64,000 bases of DNA, from the NCBI GenBank assembly GCA_022496205.1, contig WTXD01000015.1, forward strand, positions 186,001-250,000, read 5' to 3'. The notes beneath the pieces are model-generated. The model did not search any database. It worked only from the letters and a program-made list of their open reading frames with translations, and had not been told where the DNA came from. This document shows positions 22,281-34,108 of this stretch, piece after piece (position 1 is the first letter of the stretch; each line of letters opens with the position of its first letter). This DNA is from Gloeopeniophorella convolvens. Its lineage: Eukaryota > Basidiomycota > Agaricomycetes > Russulales. Position numbers and translations under genes: made by a program.

Positions 22281-24550
22281 TCGGGCACGCGACACATGTC
22301 ATCCTGCGCATCGCAGGCGCGGCAACGCCGTACACTATATCCATCATAATCATGATACCTACATTTTTGCCAGTTTGTAGCACATCACTGTACTGTTAAT
22401 CGATTTGTACTCTTCGCAGCCTGCCCGCTGCAAGGCGGAATCCTTCTTATCTCCCTGACTGGGGACTGGAAGCTCCGTCAGAGGCGCCCATTGCAGGGTT
22501 GGTATCAACGAGGGAAATCGGTCCGAGACCACGGGAACACCTGACCACAAAAAGCGGGTACGTGCCTAAGTGAAACATTCGCGCAGTGCGGGCGCGGACT
22601 GCGGCGTCTCTACCTTATTCTTGGTCGCCCAATATGACACTGCGGGGTGTGGGAGCGTGGCCTCCTTGTCGCGCGCCCCGCGCTCGGGGAAGTAGAGAAC
22701 AAGGACAGGGCGGGCCGGCTCGGGCGTCACTCCGCAATGCGCCCCTGTTCAGATCTGCGCCTAGCAGCGCGCCGCACAGATGGCCACCGGATCGAGCGAG
22801 CGCACTGCGCCGGACGCACAGGCACCCATGCGCCGTCGCGAGAGCCAACGCGCGCGACGCCTTGGTGCGTGCGGACTTAGCACAACGAAGCCCACGCGCG
22901 GGCCGCCGTTTGCAGGCGCGTGGGCTGGGCCCCAGCCCCCTCGCGCGGGAGCTAGAGGGAGCCTGATGCGATCAACGAGGGGGCGGATGACGCAGCACTC
23001 CCGAAATGGCGGATTGCTTCGGGTTGCGCGGGCAACTCTGTCGCGGCGCTTGTTTGGCCTGGGCGGTAGACGGCGCTCGTAACGAGAGGCCGCGACCGCC
23101 TGTCGCGTGGAGCGGGAAAGAATAGGTGTGCACCGAGTCCAAAGGAGCGGTTGCCCCCGGGAGGGGGGGGTATGCGCTGCGAGAGGGTCGGTGGCAATTC
23201 CTTGCATGTGCATGCCATCGGCGGCGGAGACGTTGGCATTGTTGTACAAATATGTCCTGGTGCGGGGGACTGGAGCGCATTTCCGTGTTCTCCCCAGAAC
23301 TCAAAGATAGGCCGCGCTGGAGTCTGCTGGGCTTCTATGGTTGACCCGGCGTCGGCCGACTGCATAGGTGGCCAAATCGAGGGAGCAAACCGAGACAGCC
23401 ACAATCAGAGGCCCGAAGGTTCGTTCGCAGGACAGATGATCAGCTTCGATATGCGAGTTCCGGGAATGGTCGTGGAGACGGGACGCGTCCCGCCTGAAGT
23501 GCCTGCGCGAGCAATCGCTGTTGAGAGAGGTGGTAGTGATGCAGAGCGCTGCGCCACAAACGACGTCTTTGAGTGTTCGAGGGATCGCGAGTCTTGCGGC
23601 GCCGTGAGAGTAGAACAAGCGCACCAGATCAGGGAACAGCGCATCGGTCGGTAACTCACGTAGAAGGCGGCCAGTTGGGTCATGGGAACACCCCAAAGGC
23701 ACGGTGAACCTTGAAGGAGGGCCGAGAAAGTGAGAACCAGACGTTTACGTATAAGTCAATGGATGACATGACAGAATAGGAATTCAATAAGCCCAACGGA
23801 CGGCTTGGAAAGCCCCCCAGCAACGCCGCAAGGGAACATTACATTGCCGGCTGGGTGTGTTAAAAAGCAAGGGAGTCGATTGTGTTTCTAAGAACGGAGC
23901 TGGGCAGGGGAAGAAGATGCGCCAGGGGCGAGGGCGGCTGGGAGGATTCAGGCGGAGAATCGAGTTTGAGAAGCCTCCGCCCCAGAGTTGAAGCTCGCCG
24001 AATGTGCACATAGATCAGCGCCCCTCGGGCCCTTCATGGACGAAAACCCAGCGTTCTTTGGGCTGTAGCGGTTGCTCGAGCGTGTTGGGCCCGCAGTCGA
24101 TGCTGCAAGGCGCGGCTCTGACAGGCGCCGAAAGCTCAGGCGCAACACTTGCTTTGTGACTTTTTCGCACGTGCACGGCATCACCCATCCCTCGTACCAC
24201 ATCATCCTCGCCCGCGGTCTCTCGGCTGCGTCGTGTCTAGCCCATTTCTTCTTGGAAACGCATCGGCGCAATTGTCGCGCAAGGTCTCAAAGCCCAGGTG
24301 CTGTGTGGGCCTCGCGCAGACCACGCGAATTGAGGCGGAGCCCCACAAAGCTGAGTCTGAGCGGCGACGAAGATCTTGAAATCCCGAAAAACCAGAGCCG
24401 AGTACGCCGTTCCGCTCTCTCTCTACTCTCCAACACATCGATACTGACCCCGCGCAATGTCTAGCCCAGTTTTCGTGCGAGGCTACCGCCGCCTGGCGCA
24501 TCGCCCCCGCGTTACCGTATTCTTTCTTGATAATCGCTGTGCCACACGTC
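22281..24550. other. intergenic, no gene recognised
   Basis: 22600-23150 is very GC-rich with long mutually overlapping frames on both strands, the usual artefact of GC-rich DNA. A minus-strand frame near 23700-23300 has a phrase (LPTDALFPDLVRLFY) faintly like the middle region of fungal Zn2Cys6 factors, but no start, finger or continuation supports a gene. Confidence 0.5.
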
Positions 24551-25931
24551 ATGAGCGTCGAGCAGGCTAAGCCTCCCTCTGCAGGTGCTGAACAACCTCC
24601 GCAGCCCCCCGCCATCCCCCAGTACCCTCCGCAGCCTTTTCCGGGTGCCCCTTACCCCCCTCCCCCTGGCGCATATACGTGGTACTACTCCCCGCCCCCG
24701 GATCCCAATGGCGATCCCAACGCTCCTCCGTCTGCGCCATATGTGATGTTCCCTCCTCCAGGAATAATGTACGGGTATCCACCCCCTCCTGCTCCTCCCC
24801 AGGGTGCGTAACGTCAAGGTTGTCCTTACGCCATATTGGTCTGATGTCCCCTGTCTGCTTGCCTGATGGACAACAAAGGCTATGCCCCGTTCCCACCTCA
24901 GGCTCCCCCTGCGATCTCGCGTACGAAGCGCAAACAGGTCAAGATGGCCGTACGTTGTATAGCCCCCATTGTGCAAACCTGTGGCGCTGATCTACACTTG
25001 TCTCTATTCAGTGCACGAACTGCGCCGCCGCCTGCAAGCGATGCGACGAGGCGCGGCCGTGCCAGCGCTGTCAGAAGTATGGTCTGGCAGATTCGTGTCA
25101 AGACGGCGTGCGCAAGGCCCGGAAAGTCGGAATCAAGCGTGGCCCGTACAAACGTAAGAACAAGCTTCCGGCCTCCGAGGCGCCGCCGTACCCAGGTAAA
25201 TTCCAACTTCTAGTTCAAACTTTATTATCGCTCAATATGTCCATGTAGGATTCCCTCCGAATGGTGATGGCTCGTGGGTCCCTCCGTCAGACCAGAATGG
25301 TGCTCCGCCCGCAGGTGCACCAGCCATCCCGCCGCAGTACCTCCCGCCTGAGAGCCCTTACTATCCATACCCGTATTACCCTCCCCCTGGATATGTGCCG
25401 CCGCCCCCGGACGGCCACACTAATGGCGACGCTCAACATGGCCAGCCGCCCCATCACCCCGCATACTATCCCATTCATCCGGGCTACCCGCCGGTAGCCA
25501 TGTATCCTCCGCCTCCCGGAGCGTATGCCTCCATGCCGCCCCCACCGGGCCATGCACAGCCTGCGCCCGCACACACTGAGCAAGCAAATGGCAATCAGAC
25601 CTCAACTTCAGACGAAGAGCCTCGTCTCATCGAACGCATCAAGAAAAAAAAACGTACGAACGGCGAGGATGGCGCGTCGAAAGCTGTGAAGAAGTCGAAG
25701 CGTGTCGCGAATCCGGCGAGTGCGGCGGGGGCACCTGTAGTCGCCACTCCCGCCGCCACCACCGCCACAAACAACGCCGCAGCCGCCACCACCACCACCA
25801 CCAGTACAGCTGGCGGCCCTGCATCTTCGGAAGATTCGTCCGAGCCCGACGACCACGGTAGTCCCGTTGCACACAACGGGACCAGCAACGGGACCGGCGC
25901 GCCGCTTCCGCCGGTCATCGCCGCTGCTTGA
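24551..25931 (+). CDS. Zn2Cys6-type transcription factor, Pro/Tyr-rich
   Basis: The ATG at 24551 (MSVEQ) is chosen because the frame upstream has no other ATG. Exons 24551-24803, 24879-24949, 25012-25195 and 25249-25931 join in phase to 396 aa. Cysteines at about 109, 112, 119, 125, 128 and 137 form C-x2-C-x6-C-x5-C-x2-C-x8-C, the fungal binuclear zinc cluster, with one extra Cys at 116. It is followed by a basic GIKRGPYKRKNK linker. The cluster starts exactly at an exon boundary. Both flanks are low-complexity Pro/Tyr/Gly (PPPPGAY, PYYPYPYYPPPGY), then a Lys-rich nuclear-localisation-like KKKKR, an Ala/Thr homopolymer region and a Ser/Glu-rich tail. A nuclear DNA-binding regulator is a strong inference; target genes are unknown. 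No fungal_trans middle domain is present, unlike long Gal4-type proteins. Confidence 0.85.
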
Positions 25932-27192
25932 GCGCATCCCCGCGCCAACTTTATCGTCTGTATATGCTATCGCTTCCTCTCGCTTCAATGCCGAGTTTCT
26001 GCTGCTGTTTGTCACTGTTTTGTCTCGTCGCTGCGCGTCAATGCCAGCTGAAGGTTCGAAATCACCCGCGCCGGCCGTGCGTCACCTTCCGCATCCATTA
26101 GACCACCTCTCGGGCACCTCGGTTCGCGTTGGGTGGTTTAACGATTACGGACGGGGAATGCGTGTGCACATCGCGAGTGTGTATACATAGATTATTCCAA
26201 CCCCCACTCCTCCCTTCTTCTGTCCCATGTCTGTTGCGTTGTTATTCGTGTCGCTTTCCGTTTCCGTTTCTGGTTCCGTTTTCGTTCGGTTTCGTGCTTG
26301 TTACATCCGGTCGTCTGGCTCGATGGTGGGGCGGGGCGCAAGTCCCTCCCCATCCTCGATACAGGGACCGTGACTGACTTGGCGTTGTGCGCGTGGCGTA
26401 AGTAGCACAGCACGCTCACACGCGGTGTCAACTCTCACACTCACGCTACAGGTAGCCCGTCCAGCATTGTGCGCGCACGCCACTGCTCACTTGCACCTCA
26501 ATCGTACCCATATGCGTGTTCGTTGGATTGTCCTGGACCCCGCCATTGCGGCCTCTTGCTGTTGTACCAAAATAGAAGAAACACGAATCAAATATTGTGG
26601 ATGTGCGTATAGATGTGCCGATCGTTGTGATACCCAAGGATGATGTAATTACACTACGCGCGAACGCCTTTCCCAAGACGGTCAAACAAACTTCGAGATC
26701 CTGGCGAAGCGGCGCGTAGGTTGGGAGCTAGAAGGGCATTTGATTCTGTGCGTGTGGAGTGCCGCGGGTGTGTTCCCAGACGTCAGAAGGCCCACCGTAG
26801 ACAGTTTGTGTGTCGGCCGCGCGGTTCCCTGGCTTCGAGATGGCCACGAAGCCACGAAGGTCATACAGTAGTAACTTGGGCATGTGCCAGGATCTGCACG
26901 TACTCTACGTGTGGTTCTGACTCGTTCTCTTAAGTCGGAGACCTGGCTGGGCCGTCACTTGCCGTAGTCAATAGAATTGCTGCGCGAGATGATGTAAAAG
27001 TGTGTGCTCCTGCGAGTCGGCCACTCCGCAGTTACGGGACGGGCCCAGAGGACACGGCACGCGCCGCCCGCGTAAATTCGTGTGGGAAAGCTGCGCGTCT
27101 GCACCGGCAACGGCCGATGTGCGTGCATGCTGGCGCCGCTCCTCGTCACCACCGTCGCCTCCTTACCGCACACCTCACCCACCGCACTCACC
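25932..27192. other. intergenic, no gene recognised
   Basis: Contains T/C-rich tracts (26200-26300) that may belong to the 3' UTR of the zinc-cluster gene. Closer to 27190 is the C-rich leader of MAM33. No supported coding. Confidence 0.55.
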
Positions 27193-28294
27193 ATGTCTGC
27201 CCTCCGCGCCGTCCGCCAGCTTGCATCTTCCTCTGCGCGTGCACTCTCGCAGCGCACGTCGCTCGTCTCGGCGCGTGCCGTCGCACGCCTGCCCGTGTTT
27301 GCGCGCGTCGATGTTGCAGGTGCTCGCGCGCCGTTCTCGGTGTCTGCGCGCCGTCTTGGCGAGGGTACCAGTGCGTGTTTTTGTCCGAGCGTGTGTGGAC
27401 GCGGTACTAACTTGGCGCGCTGGCGTATTGGTAGCTGACGGTGCCGTGTCGTCGAAGATTGGGGAGGAGCTCGCGTATGAGAAGGAGGCTGCCGTCGAGG
27501 GCGAGCCATCCTTCATCAAGGAGTTCAAGAGCTCTGGGATCTGGACGGCAAGTTTTCTCAGTGGCAGTTGGACCAACGGCCGTGCTGACGTGTCGGCCTG
27601 TGACGTAGGTTGAGGACCTCGCTGGCAGCGACGAGATCACTATCCACCGCAAGTTTGGCAATGAGCAGTACGTGTTGCTTGCGCTGATAAGGGAGCTAGC
27701 TCAGAACTGACGTTGCTGTTGCTGTAGCATCCGTCTCATTTTCTCCATTGCGGACCTCCAGACCGCTGAGGACTCGTTCGAGACCCCGGAAGGCGAGGAG
27801 GGTGCCTCTGAGGAGGACGTCGAGGTGTCGTACCCGCTCCGCTGCTCGTTCACTATCACCAAGGCATGCGCCTCCATCAACTACATCTACTCGTGTCATT
27901 GACGTTATACTTTGATATAGCCATCCGTTCCTGGTGCGCTGAGCATCGACGCGGTGTGCCAGGAGGGTACCTTCGTCGTCGAGAACGTCTCGTTCTACAA
28001 CGACTCGAAGATCGCGACGGACCTCACCGCCGAGGCGGACTGGAGGCGCCGTGGCCTCTACATCGGCCCGCAGTTCGAGACGCTCGACGTTTCCCTCCAG
28101 GAGGAGTTCGAGAAGTTCCTTCAGGAGCGCGGCATCAACGAGAGCCTCGCGTTCTTTGTGCCTGAGTACGCCCAGTACAAGGAGCAGAAGGTTCGCCTTT
28201 CTCTGTCGTTGCGATCCTGACAGTGTCCTGACGATTTTTTCTGCAGGAGTACGTTGACTGGCTCGGTAACGTCAAGAAGTTCATCGACGCTTGA
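27193..28294 (+). CDS. MAM33: mitochondrial acidic matrix protein, p32/MAM33 family
   Basis: Six exons (27193-27370, 27435-27547, 27609-27667, 27728-27863, 27921-28190, 28247-28294) total 804 nt, 267 aa. The first about 55 residues are Ala/Ser/Arg-rich without acids (ALRAVRQLASSSARALSQR), a mitochondrial presequence. The mature part matches the p32 fold: FIKEFKSSGIWT, EITIHRKFGNE, HIRLIFSIADLQ, an acidic loop, SIDAVCQEGTF, then YIGPQFETLDVSLQEEFEKFLQERGI and a closing YVDWLGNVKKFI helix. Homologues form doughnut trimers in the matrix and support mitochondrial translation and respiration. Two introns need GC donors: GCAAGT at 27548 and GCATGC at 27864. Alternative GT donors break the frame. 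Protein length is normal and no lesion is seen. Confidence 0.92.
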
Positions 28295-28737
28295 GTTGTC
28301 CCCAGCTTTCCGGCACCCTCCCCCAAAATTACGACATAGTTATGATAGAGTTACTCATGATATAATCACTCGTGTCAGCAACACCGCTCAATATAAGTAT
28401 GCCTTGCTTTGCATAGTAGCGATCTCTACCTGCCCATGGATCCTCGTTTTCGACGTTGGGCCCAGTAGGAATAGTGTGGACTCGACATTTTAAATCTCAC
28501 CCGATACACGTGACGAATAATTCCCTACTATCTCTGGCACGTGACCGGATAAGACGGAAGGAATGCTACGTCTTGAAACCTGCGGCGAATAGCAGACTAC
28601 GACGTGTGTACTCGTAAATGAATATAACAAGGGACGGGCAGCAGACGTCGTCCTGCACCGACACACTTCAGCTGTTTGCTTCCAATGCAGTCTCCATCCA
28701 GTACCTATGCGGAGCTGCACATCCTCGCCCTTCAAAC
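28295..28737. other. convergent 3' spacer
   Basis: Lies between the stop codons of MAM33 (+) and the double-BTB gene (-). It holds both 3' UTRs, and no gene is seen. Confidence 0.6.
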
Positions 28738-30772
28738 TCACCATGGAAGGCTGAATTTGACCTACGTAGAGCAAACGCGACCCCCAGTCAGACGTAAGTA
28801 ACGAGCAGCAAGAGCGAGGAAACGCACCTTCTCCAGCGCCTCCTTCAACTCTCCCTCGAGGGCCACACGGAAGTCGTTGGTGCGCGCAGTGGTCGCAATC
28901 CGCACGCAATACGCGCAGCGCGTCTCCAACACGTGCTTGTCGCGGTGCGCACCGAGCACCTCGGACAGCTCGAGCGTGTCGACCGCAAAAGGCGCCGCGC
29001 TGCGCGGGACCTGCGCGCCTGCGTGGCGGAGCGCCAGCAGCCACCATTTCGGAACGACCTTGCCGTCGCGCGAAAGCTTGGGCGACGCGTCGCGGCACCC
29101 GTTCGACACGAGGCTTGCCGTCGCCGGGCTCGTGCCCGGGAGAGGCGTCACGAACGCAGCCGCGGACGGCGCGGTGCACTTGCGCGCGGCGAGGAGGCCG
29201 GCTACGAGCGCGTCGCGGCGGCGCGTGCGGAAGTCCGAGAGCGCGTGCAGCGATGCGCCGTCGAACGCGTGCAGGTGCGCGCCGATGTTCGGTATCGTCA
29301 GCGGCTCTTGGATCACGCGCGCTGCGGCCGAGGTTGCTTCCGCTTCGAGCCTGTGGCGGCACGCGAGGGCGTATACGAGGTGGACGGGGAGCGACGCGGG
29401 GCTCGGGAGCCGGCCAGCCTGCGCGAGGGCGCGGATGTCGCGCGTCGCCTTGTGCATCTCGTATTTCTGTGCGGCGGCGAGCACGGCCAGGACGTCGCTG
29501 TATGATGCCATCTTGACGGCAGGTCGGACTCGGAAGACTATGCTGAGGAGATTGCGCAGCATGAACTTGTTCTCGGAGACGTGGACGACTGGCAACCCAT
29601 CGAAGTAGTCTGGGTCGTTGGGATTGTTGCTCAGAGGCGGAGGCGGGAGGGAGAACATGTCCTCAAAGAACTCGGACGACGCGGCGAGGACGCTCTTGCG
29701 GATGCGGAAGTGGCATGAGTCGGACGACCGTATGATCACGTCTGCATCTGTGCGGTCGAAGGGCGGGCCAAATTCGGAGAGGCCACAGACGAGTGCAGGT
29801 CCGGGTGGAGCGTCGTTGGTCTCGCAGACCGTTCGAAATACGTCGATGGCCTGGCGGCCACCGGGTCAGTGGCTGAAATGCCATTACATCATCAGTGCAC
29901 CTGCTCACATGTTCGATGGCCCCGTTAATTACACCCTGCAGTGCCTTCCCGAACGAAAACACCTTTTCAGCTTTCTTCACCTTGCAGGGTGTGCAGTCGC
30001 CCGAGCCAACGTGCAGCTCGAATTCAGATTGCAAAAGAGATTGGGCCGGAATGAAGCACTCGGAGCGCATAGTCTTGTAGAATTCAATCAACCAGGCGTC
30101 ATCGCGGCAAGTCTTCCACGCGGTCTGGGCGGACTTCGATGCCCGAAAGGCCGAAATCGCAGACTCAACTCGCTGTTCGACCTGTTGTTTGAAAAGCCAT
30201 AGTTCGCTCAGGTGAGAGTCGGTGGCGAAGAGGAGATTCTCTCCTAAACGTTCCACGTCGTTGTAAGTCTTCATGGCCATCTGAGCAGCAGGAACGGCTT
30301 CATGAATGAGGCCGTGACGCCTGGCGAGGCAGAAAGCACGGAATGCGTCATCCCGGGGTATCAAGCGATGTACACGCTCCGCAAAGATGATTCGGAGGGT
30401 TGAGATAACCGAGTCTAGCTTGTACTTGCGCGCTGCGGTAAAAACCAGCATCATTCCCTCGTACGTTTGCGGGATGGCGAGATCGACTGGGAAGACGGCA
30501 CTCAGAAGGGTGTTGAGAACAGCTTTGTTCTCGGGAAGTGGGAGGATACGGGTGCACGGTCGCTTGGTCGTAGCTGGCTGCGATGGTGCATTGTTCAGCA
30601 TTTCCTCAAAGAACGACGAGGCCTTGATGAGGTGGAACTTGTAAACGTAGAAGTCCACCTGATCTGAAGAGCGCAATATCACGTCGGCGTCGGGATAGTC
30701 GAACGGTTTTCCAAATCTCGGTACACTCATAGCACCTTGAGTCCTTTTCACAGTGGCTGTCCGAGGGTTCAT
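28738..30772 (-). CDS. double BTB/POZ-domain protein, copy 1
   Basis: Exon 1 (30772-29909), a 58-nt intron with CACTGAC branch, exon 2 (29850-28828), a 66-nt intron and a tiny exon 3 (28761-28738) give 636 aa. The first BTB domain opens DYPDADVILRSSDQVDF...YKFHLIKASSFFEEML. A helical linker follows (RDDAFRAFCLARRHGL). The second BTB opens DADVIIRSSDSCHFRIRKS...SSEFFEDMF after the intron. BTB domains dimerise and commonly recruit Cul3 to ubiquitinate targets. This agaricomycete double-BTB type has no assigned target. The same exon plan recurs at 36151-34109. The start could also be ATG 30730 (MSVPRF). The second half is much more GC-rich than the first. It shares a divergent promoter with the F-box pseudogene at 31395. 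Confidence 0.82.
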
Positions 30773-31394
30773 GGGTCGGGTTGAACGTCACTGAGAAATC
30801 AGACTGATGGACTGATTGCCTCGTCAGATTGAGCTACGAAGTCGGACTCATTGAGCGTGCAGACTTACATGAAAAGCACTATATTCGTTTACCCCGAGCG
30901 GCCGTGAAACGGGTCTGTCGCGGTAGTACAGCTCTCAAGGTTGAGGGCGTCAATCAGACTCAGTGTAGGAACAGGGGAGAGGTGGGTGATATCGCGTATC
31001 ATAGTGTTTGCACACATGGGAGAACAAAGATCAAGAAGTTACAAAGGCCTGTTGTGTGTGGCAGTGGCAGACACCCGGCTGCCACTCTCAGGGCTGCCAC
31101 CTGTGTCGCTGAGGGAGACCCCGAACAGCACTGGACCCGGACCAGCCCGGACCCGGACCCGCGCTTATTTGACTCGGTCCACAAGGCGACCGCCGCGACC
31201 AGCCCCTGAGCTCATCACCGTTCAAACTTTCACTTGAACGCCTGCCCTGAGTACAGTATAAAATTACTACTGGACAGTCATTCACCAGCTCAACCACATA
31301 CAAAAAAAACTACCTGACCCGGTTTGGACCCGGTCCCAATCGGCACCGTAACTGCGCATATCGACTGGCACCCACCAGCAACTACTACTGCCCA
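30773..31394. promoter_or_regulatory. divergent spacer between BTB copy 1 and F-box pseudogene
   Basis: A 622-bp head-to-head intergenic region. It contains four GGACCCG motifs (31133, 31149, 31155, 31326), three of them within 30 bp. No TATA or coding is certain. Confidence 0.4.
31133..31332. repeat. GGACCCG motif cluster
   Basis: GGACCCG occurs at 31133, 31149, 31155 and 31326, with further half copies (CGGTCC, GGTCCC). The regular spacing suggests a binding-site cluster or a decayed simple repeat in the shared promoter. Confidence 0.45.
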
Positions 31395-32996
31395 ATGGAC
31401 TCCGCGTACGATGGCCCTAGACTTGTCTCACTGTCGAGCAATCCCACCGAGTGTGAGTGATAATCTTTTAGTGATTTCGGAGATTTGATGTATTGATGGA
31501 CGAAGTGGATCACGGTGTCTGCTCACGGGCCATCTCCCTCCCGACGACGTGCTACTCAAAGTCTTCGAGTTCTACCTCCAAGTTAGCGCGTATGATAATG
31601 AGGATGAACATTACTCTCAATATATGTGGCTCCCTCTCGCACAAGTTTCGCGCAAGTGGCGGCACATCCTTCTGCGTTTTCCTCGAGCTCTGCGCTTGTG
31701 CATCGAATGGGATATTGTCGACTATGACTGCAGTCACACACCAGAGGAGATCGCCGGTATCCTGCATTCCATTGCATATTGAATTCTCTTCCGGCCCAGA
31801 AGTTGATGTGGAGCTCTTTCGCTCGGTAGTTCAGTATCTGCCCCATGCACACAAATTTCCATCAACACGCACGCCTCAGTCTATGCCAGCTCATCCTGGA
31901 GATGGACAGCCTGCCCCGAATCTGGAGAGTTTGTCGATTTGTCTGGCGAATACCTCTCAATTTGGACGGAAACGCCAAGCAAAGTTACTTTCCCAAAAAA
32001 CTTCCTGGGAGGTTCCACACCGTTGCTGCGTTATCTTGACGTGCGGGGTATACCATCCGGCCCAGCTCTTTCCTTGCTCCCATCGGACCCCAATCACTTC
32101 GCACCTTTGCGTACGCTCCTGCTTGAAATAGGAGATGGACAACGCTATATTTCCTCGACTCATTCCTCACCTACCTCTCCGTAATGCCCCAACTTGAAAA
32201 ATTGGATATCGTTTTGCCGAAAGATTCTCATGGTCTGAGTCCAGATGAGCCCCAACCAATACAGCTTACTTGCCATGCGCCATTTGTACTCCCTAAACTC
32301 GTACAAATCCTCTTTACCTGCTCTAGTACATGGGCGAACGGTGTCTTGACCGCGATTATCACTCCTTCCCTCGAGCGTCTGGGACTCGAATTCAATGATA
32401 CTGAAGCCTTTCCCTCACGCTAGTACTTGGCAAATTCCTTTCTATCGCCCACCCATCGATCTCGACGTTCACCTCGGTCCGTCTGGATTTTTCAACGCAT
32501 GGGCAAACATAGACATTGAAAGCGAACCCAACAAACCACCGCCCATCTCCTTCACACTAAAGCAGCCAGCTTACAACGCCCAGTTAGCCTCCATCTCCAG
32601 CATCTTCACGTCGCTCGCTCCAACCTGTGCTCTGTGGAAAGTGTATTCATCGAGGTCTGTCCTACAACTGGTGAATTCGACGTTGAATCGGCGGCCCTCG
32701 AAAGCTACCGCAACACCACCACGGAGTGGCGTACAGAAGTCGAACCTGTTCTCTTTCGTTCCCTGTTTCGACTTCTCCCCAATCTCCAAACACTCCAGCT
32801 GGACTCACCCCTTGCCAACGGCATTGGATGGGCCCTCGACGAAGATTCAGGAGGGCTTTCGATGGGGGACCTTCCCCGGTTGGCCACCATTAGCATCCAA
32901 TTGCCACGCGGGCAGCCCCCGCCCGGGGGAGTCCTTGTCATGACCAGCACGTCCCGGCGGCATGTCTTTGGAAGAACAACTATCTTGGTACTCTGA
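31395..32996 (+). pseudogene. decayed F-box/LRR gene
   Basis: Begins like its relatives: ATG 31395, a short first exon ending at a GTGAGT donor (about 31453), then an exon with HLPPDDVLLKVFEFYL and a WLPLAQVSRKWRHILLRFPRALRL F-box. After EEIAGI the frame is lost (around 31755). The homologous sequence then continues piecewise in different frames: LHIEFSSGPEVDVELFRSVV, PAPNLESLSI, VTFPKNFLGGSTPLLRYL, MPQLEKLDIVLPKDSHGL, QPAYNAQLASISSIFTSLAP and VEPVLFRSLFRLLPNLQTL. At least five frame changes are needed to follow it to the stop near 32996, so several indels are certain. Sequence similarity to the intact copy at 36.6 kb places it in the same family. It faces double-BTB copy 1. Confidence 0.75.
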
Positions 32997-34108
32997 ACCG
33001 TTCGTGTTTGAACGTGGAAGGGTGGGTCAGAATATACGAATATTTTCTCGCGTTTGAGCTTCTTTACATGAGACCAATCAACATGCTCGTGCGGACATGG
33101 TGGCGCCCTGCGCCCGACCTTACATCATAGGGTTTTCCCCCCGACTCCGGGAGGCGGCACCCGGTATGCAGCTTCACCCTCGCTCGCGATGGGGACTGCG
33201 GGAGCCTCCTGATCCCTCAAGTCTCTCTTTTTCTCGCTAGGCGTCACTTCGCACTACCCTCCCTACCCTTCCTTTTGTGATTGTTCCTTCAGACTCATGC
33301 GTTCTCCTTTGTGTCGCCTTGTTCATGTCTTTTTTCGTTAAATGCGACCCGCGTATCGTTTCGTGCCTAATATATAATCCTGTATTGTGACGGGGGGCCC
33401 TCCGTCATGTTGCTTGCGTTGCTTGTACTCGTCTTGTATAATACGTGGCCCGCCTCGTACCCGGCGTCCGGGCGAATCCAATTCAGGGGCGGTGGGTGGA
33501 GCCCCGCGCGCCGTCGTTCCTGCTATCCTTCTCGCTCGAATCGTGTTCGACACATCCCCCGCCGGTATGTCGATTAGTAATAATTAGCGTAGTCAATAAG
33601 GATGGTTTCTAGGTGCCAGCGAGGGTACTCTTAGACTTCCCATTCTCTGCGTGACATTTTTGTTGTTCCGACGGCTCGATTCACGTCAGATTGGCCATAG
33701 GCAATCCCAATGCCGGAGAGGGTTCGTTGAGGAAAGAAAGCAATAGGGACGCTTCTGCGTACAAGAACCATTATCTGAAGGATAAACGGAAATGAACCCG
33801 CAAGAATGGGTCATGTCGCCGTTATGAAGACACCTCCCCCCCCCCCCCCCAGCCACATGCCCCCATCGACACAGGCTAAGTCAGGGACGTACGTCGCGCA
33901 AGGGTGAGGCCTCTAGTGTATATTATTGAATAGATAGACTGGTGTATGACTTTACATTCGATCGCGGGTGGCTTGATCTCCGGACAATGAGTAGTACATC
34001 AGCTACCATGAGAGGGATGCTCCGGGACATGACCGGGGATCTCGTCTGAGCACCCGCGGCGGTAAGCTGTGCGTTTCCTTGATACGCCTCACTTTTTGAT
34101 GTCGGGCG
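32997..34108. other. intergenic, no gene recognised
   Basis: Holds C/T-rich sequence, a 15-C homopolymer at 33836-33850 and no supported coding. It separates the two BTB/F-box units. Confidence 0.55.
33836..33850. repeat. poly-C homopolymer (15 nt)
   Basis: Uninterrupted run of 15 C; simple repeat. Confidence 0.9.

Noticed and set aside
22586..23249. Long overlapping frames on both strands
   Set aside because: Very GC-rich DNA yields open frames in most phases; translations are Arg/Pro/Ala-rich with no motif.
23301..23702. Phrase LPTDALFPDLVRLFY resembling the middle region of fungal zinc-cluster factors
   Set aside because: Too short, no DNA-binding part, no continuation on either side.
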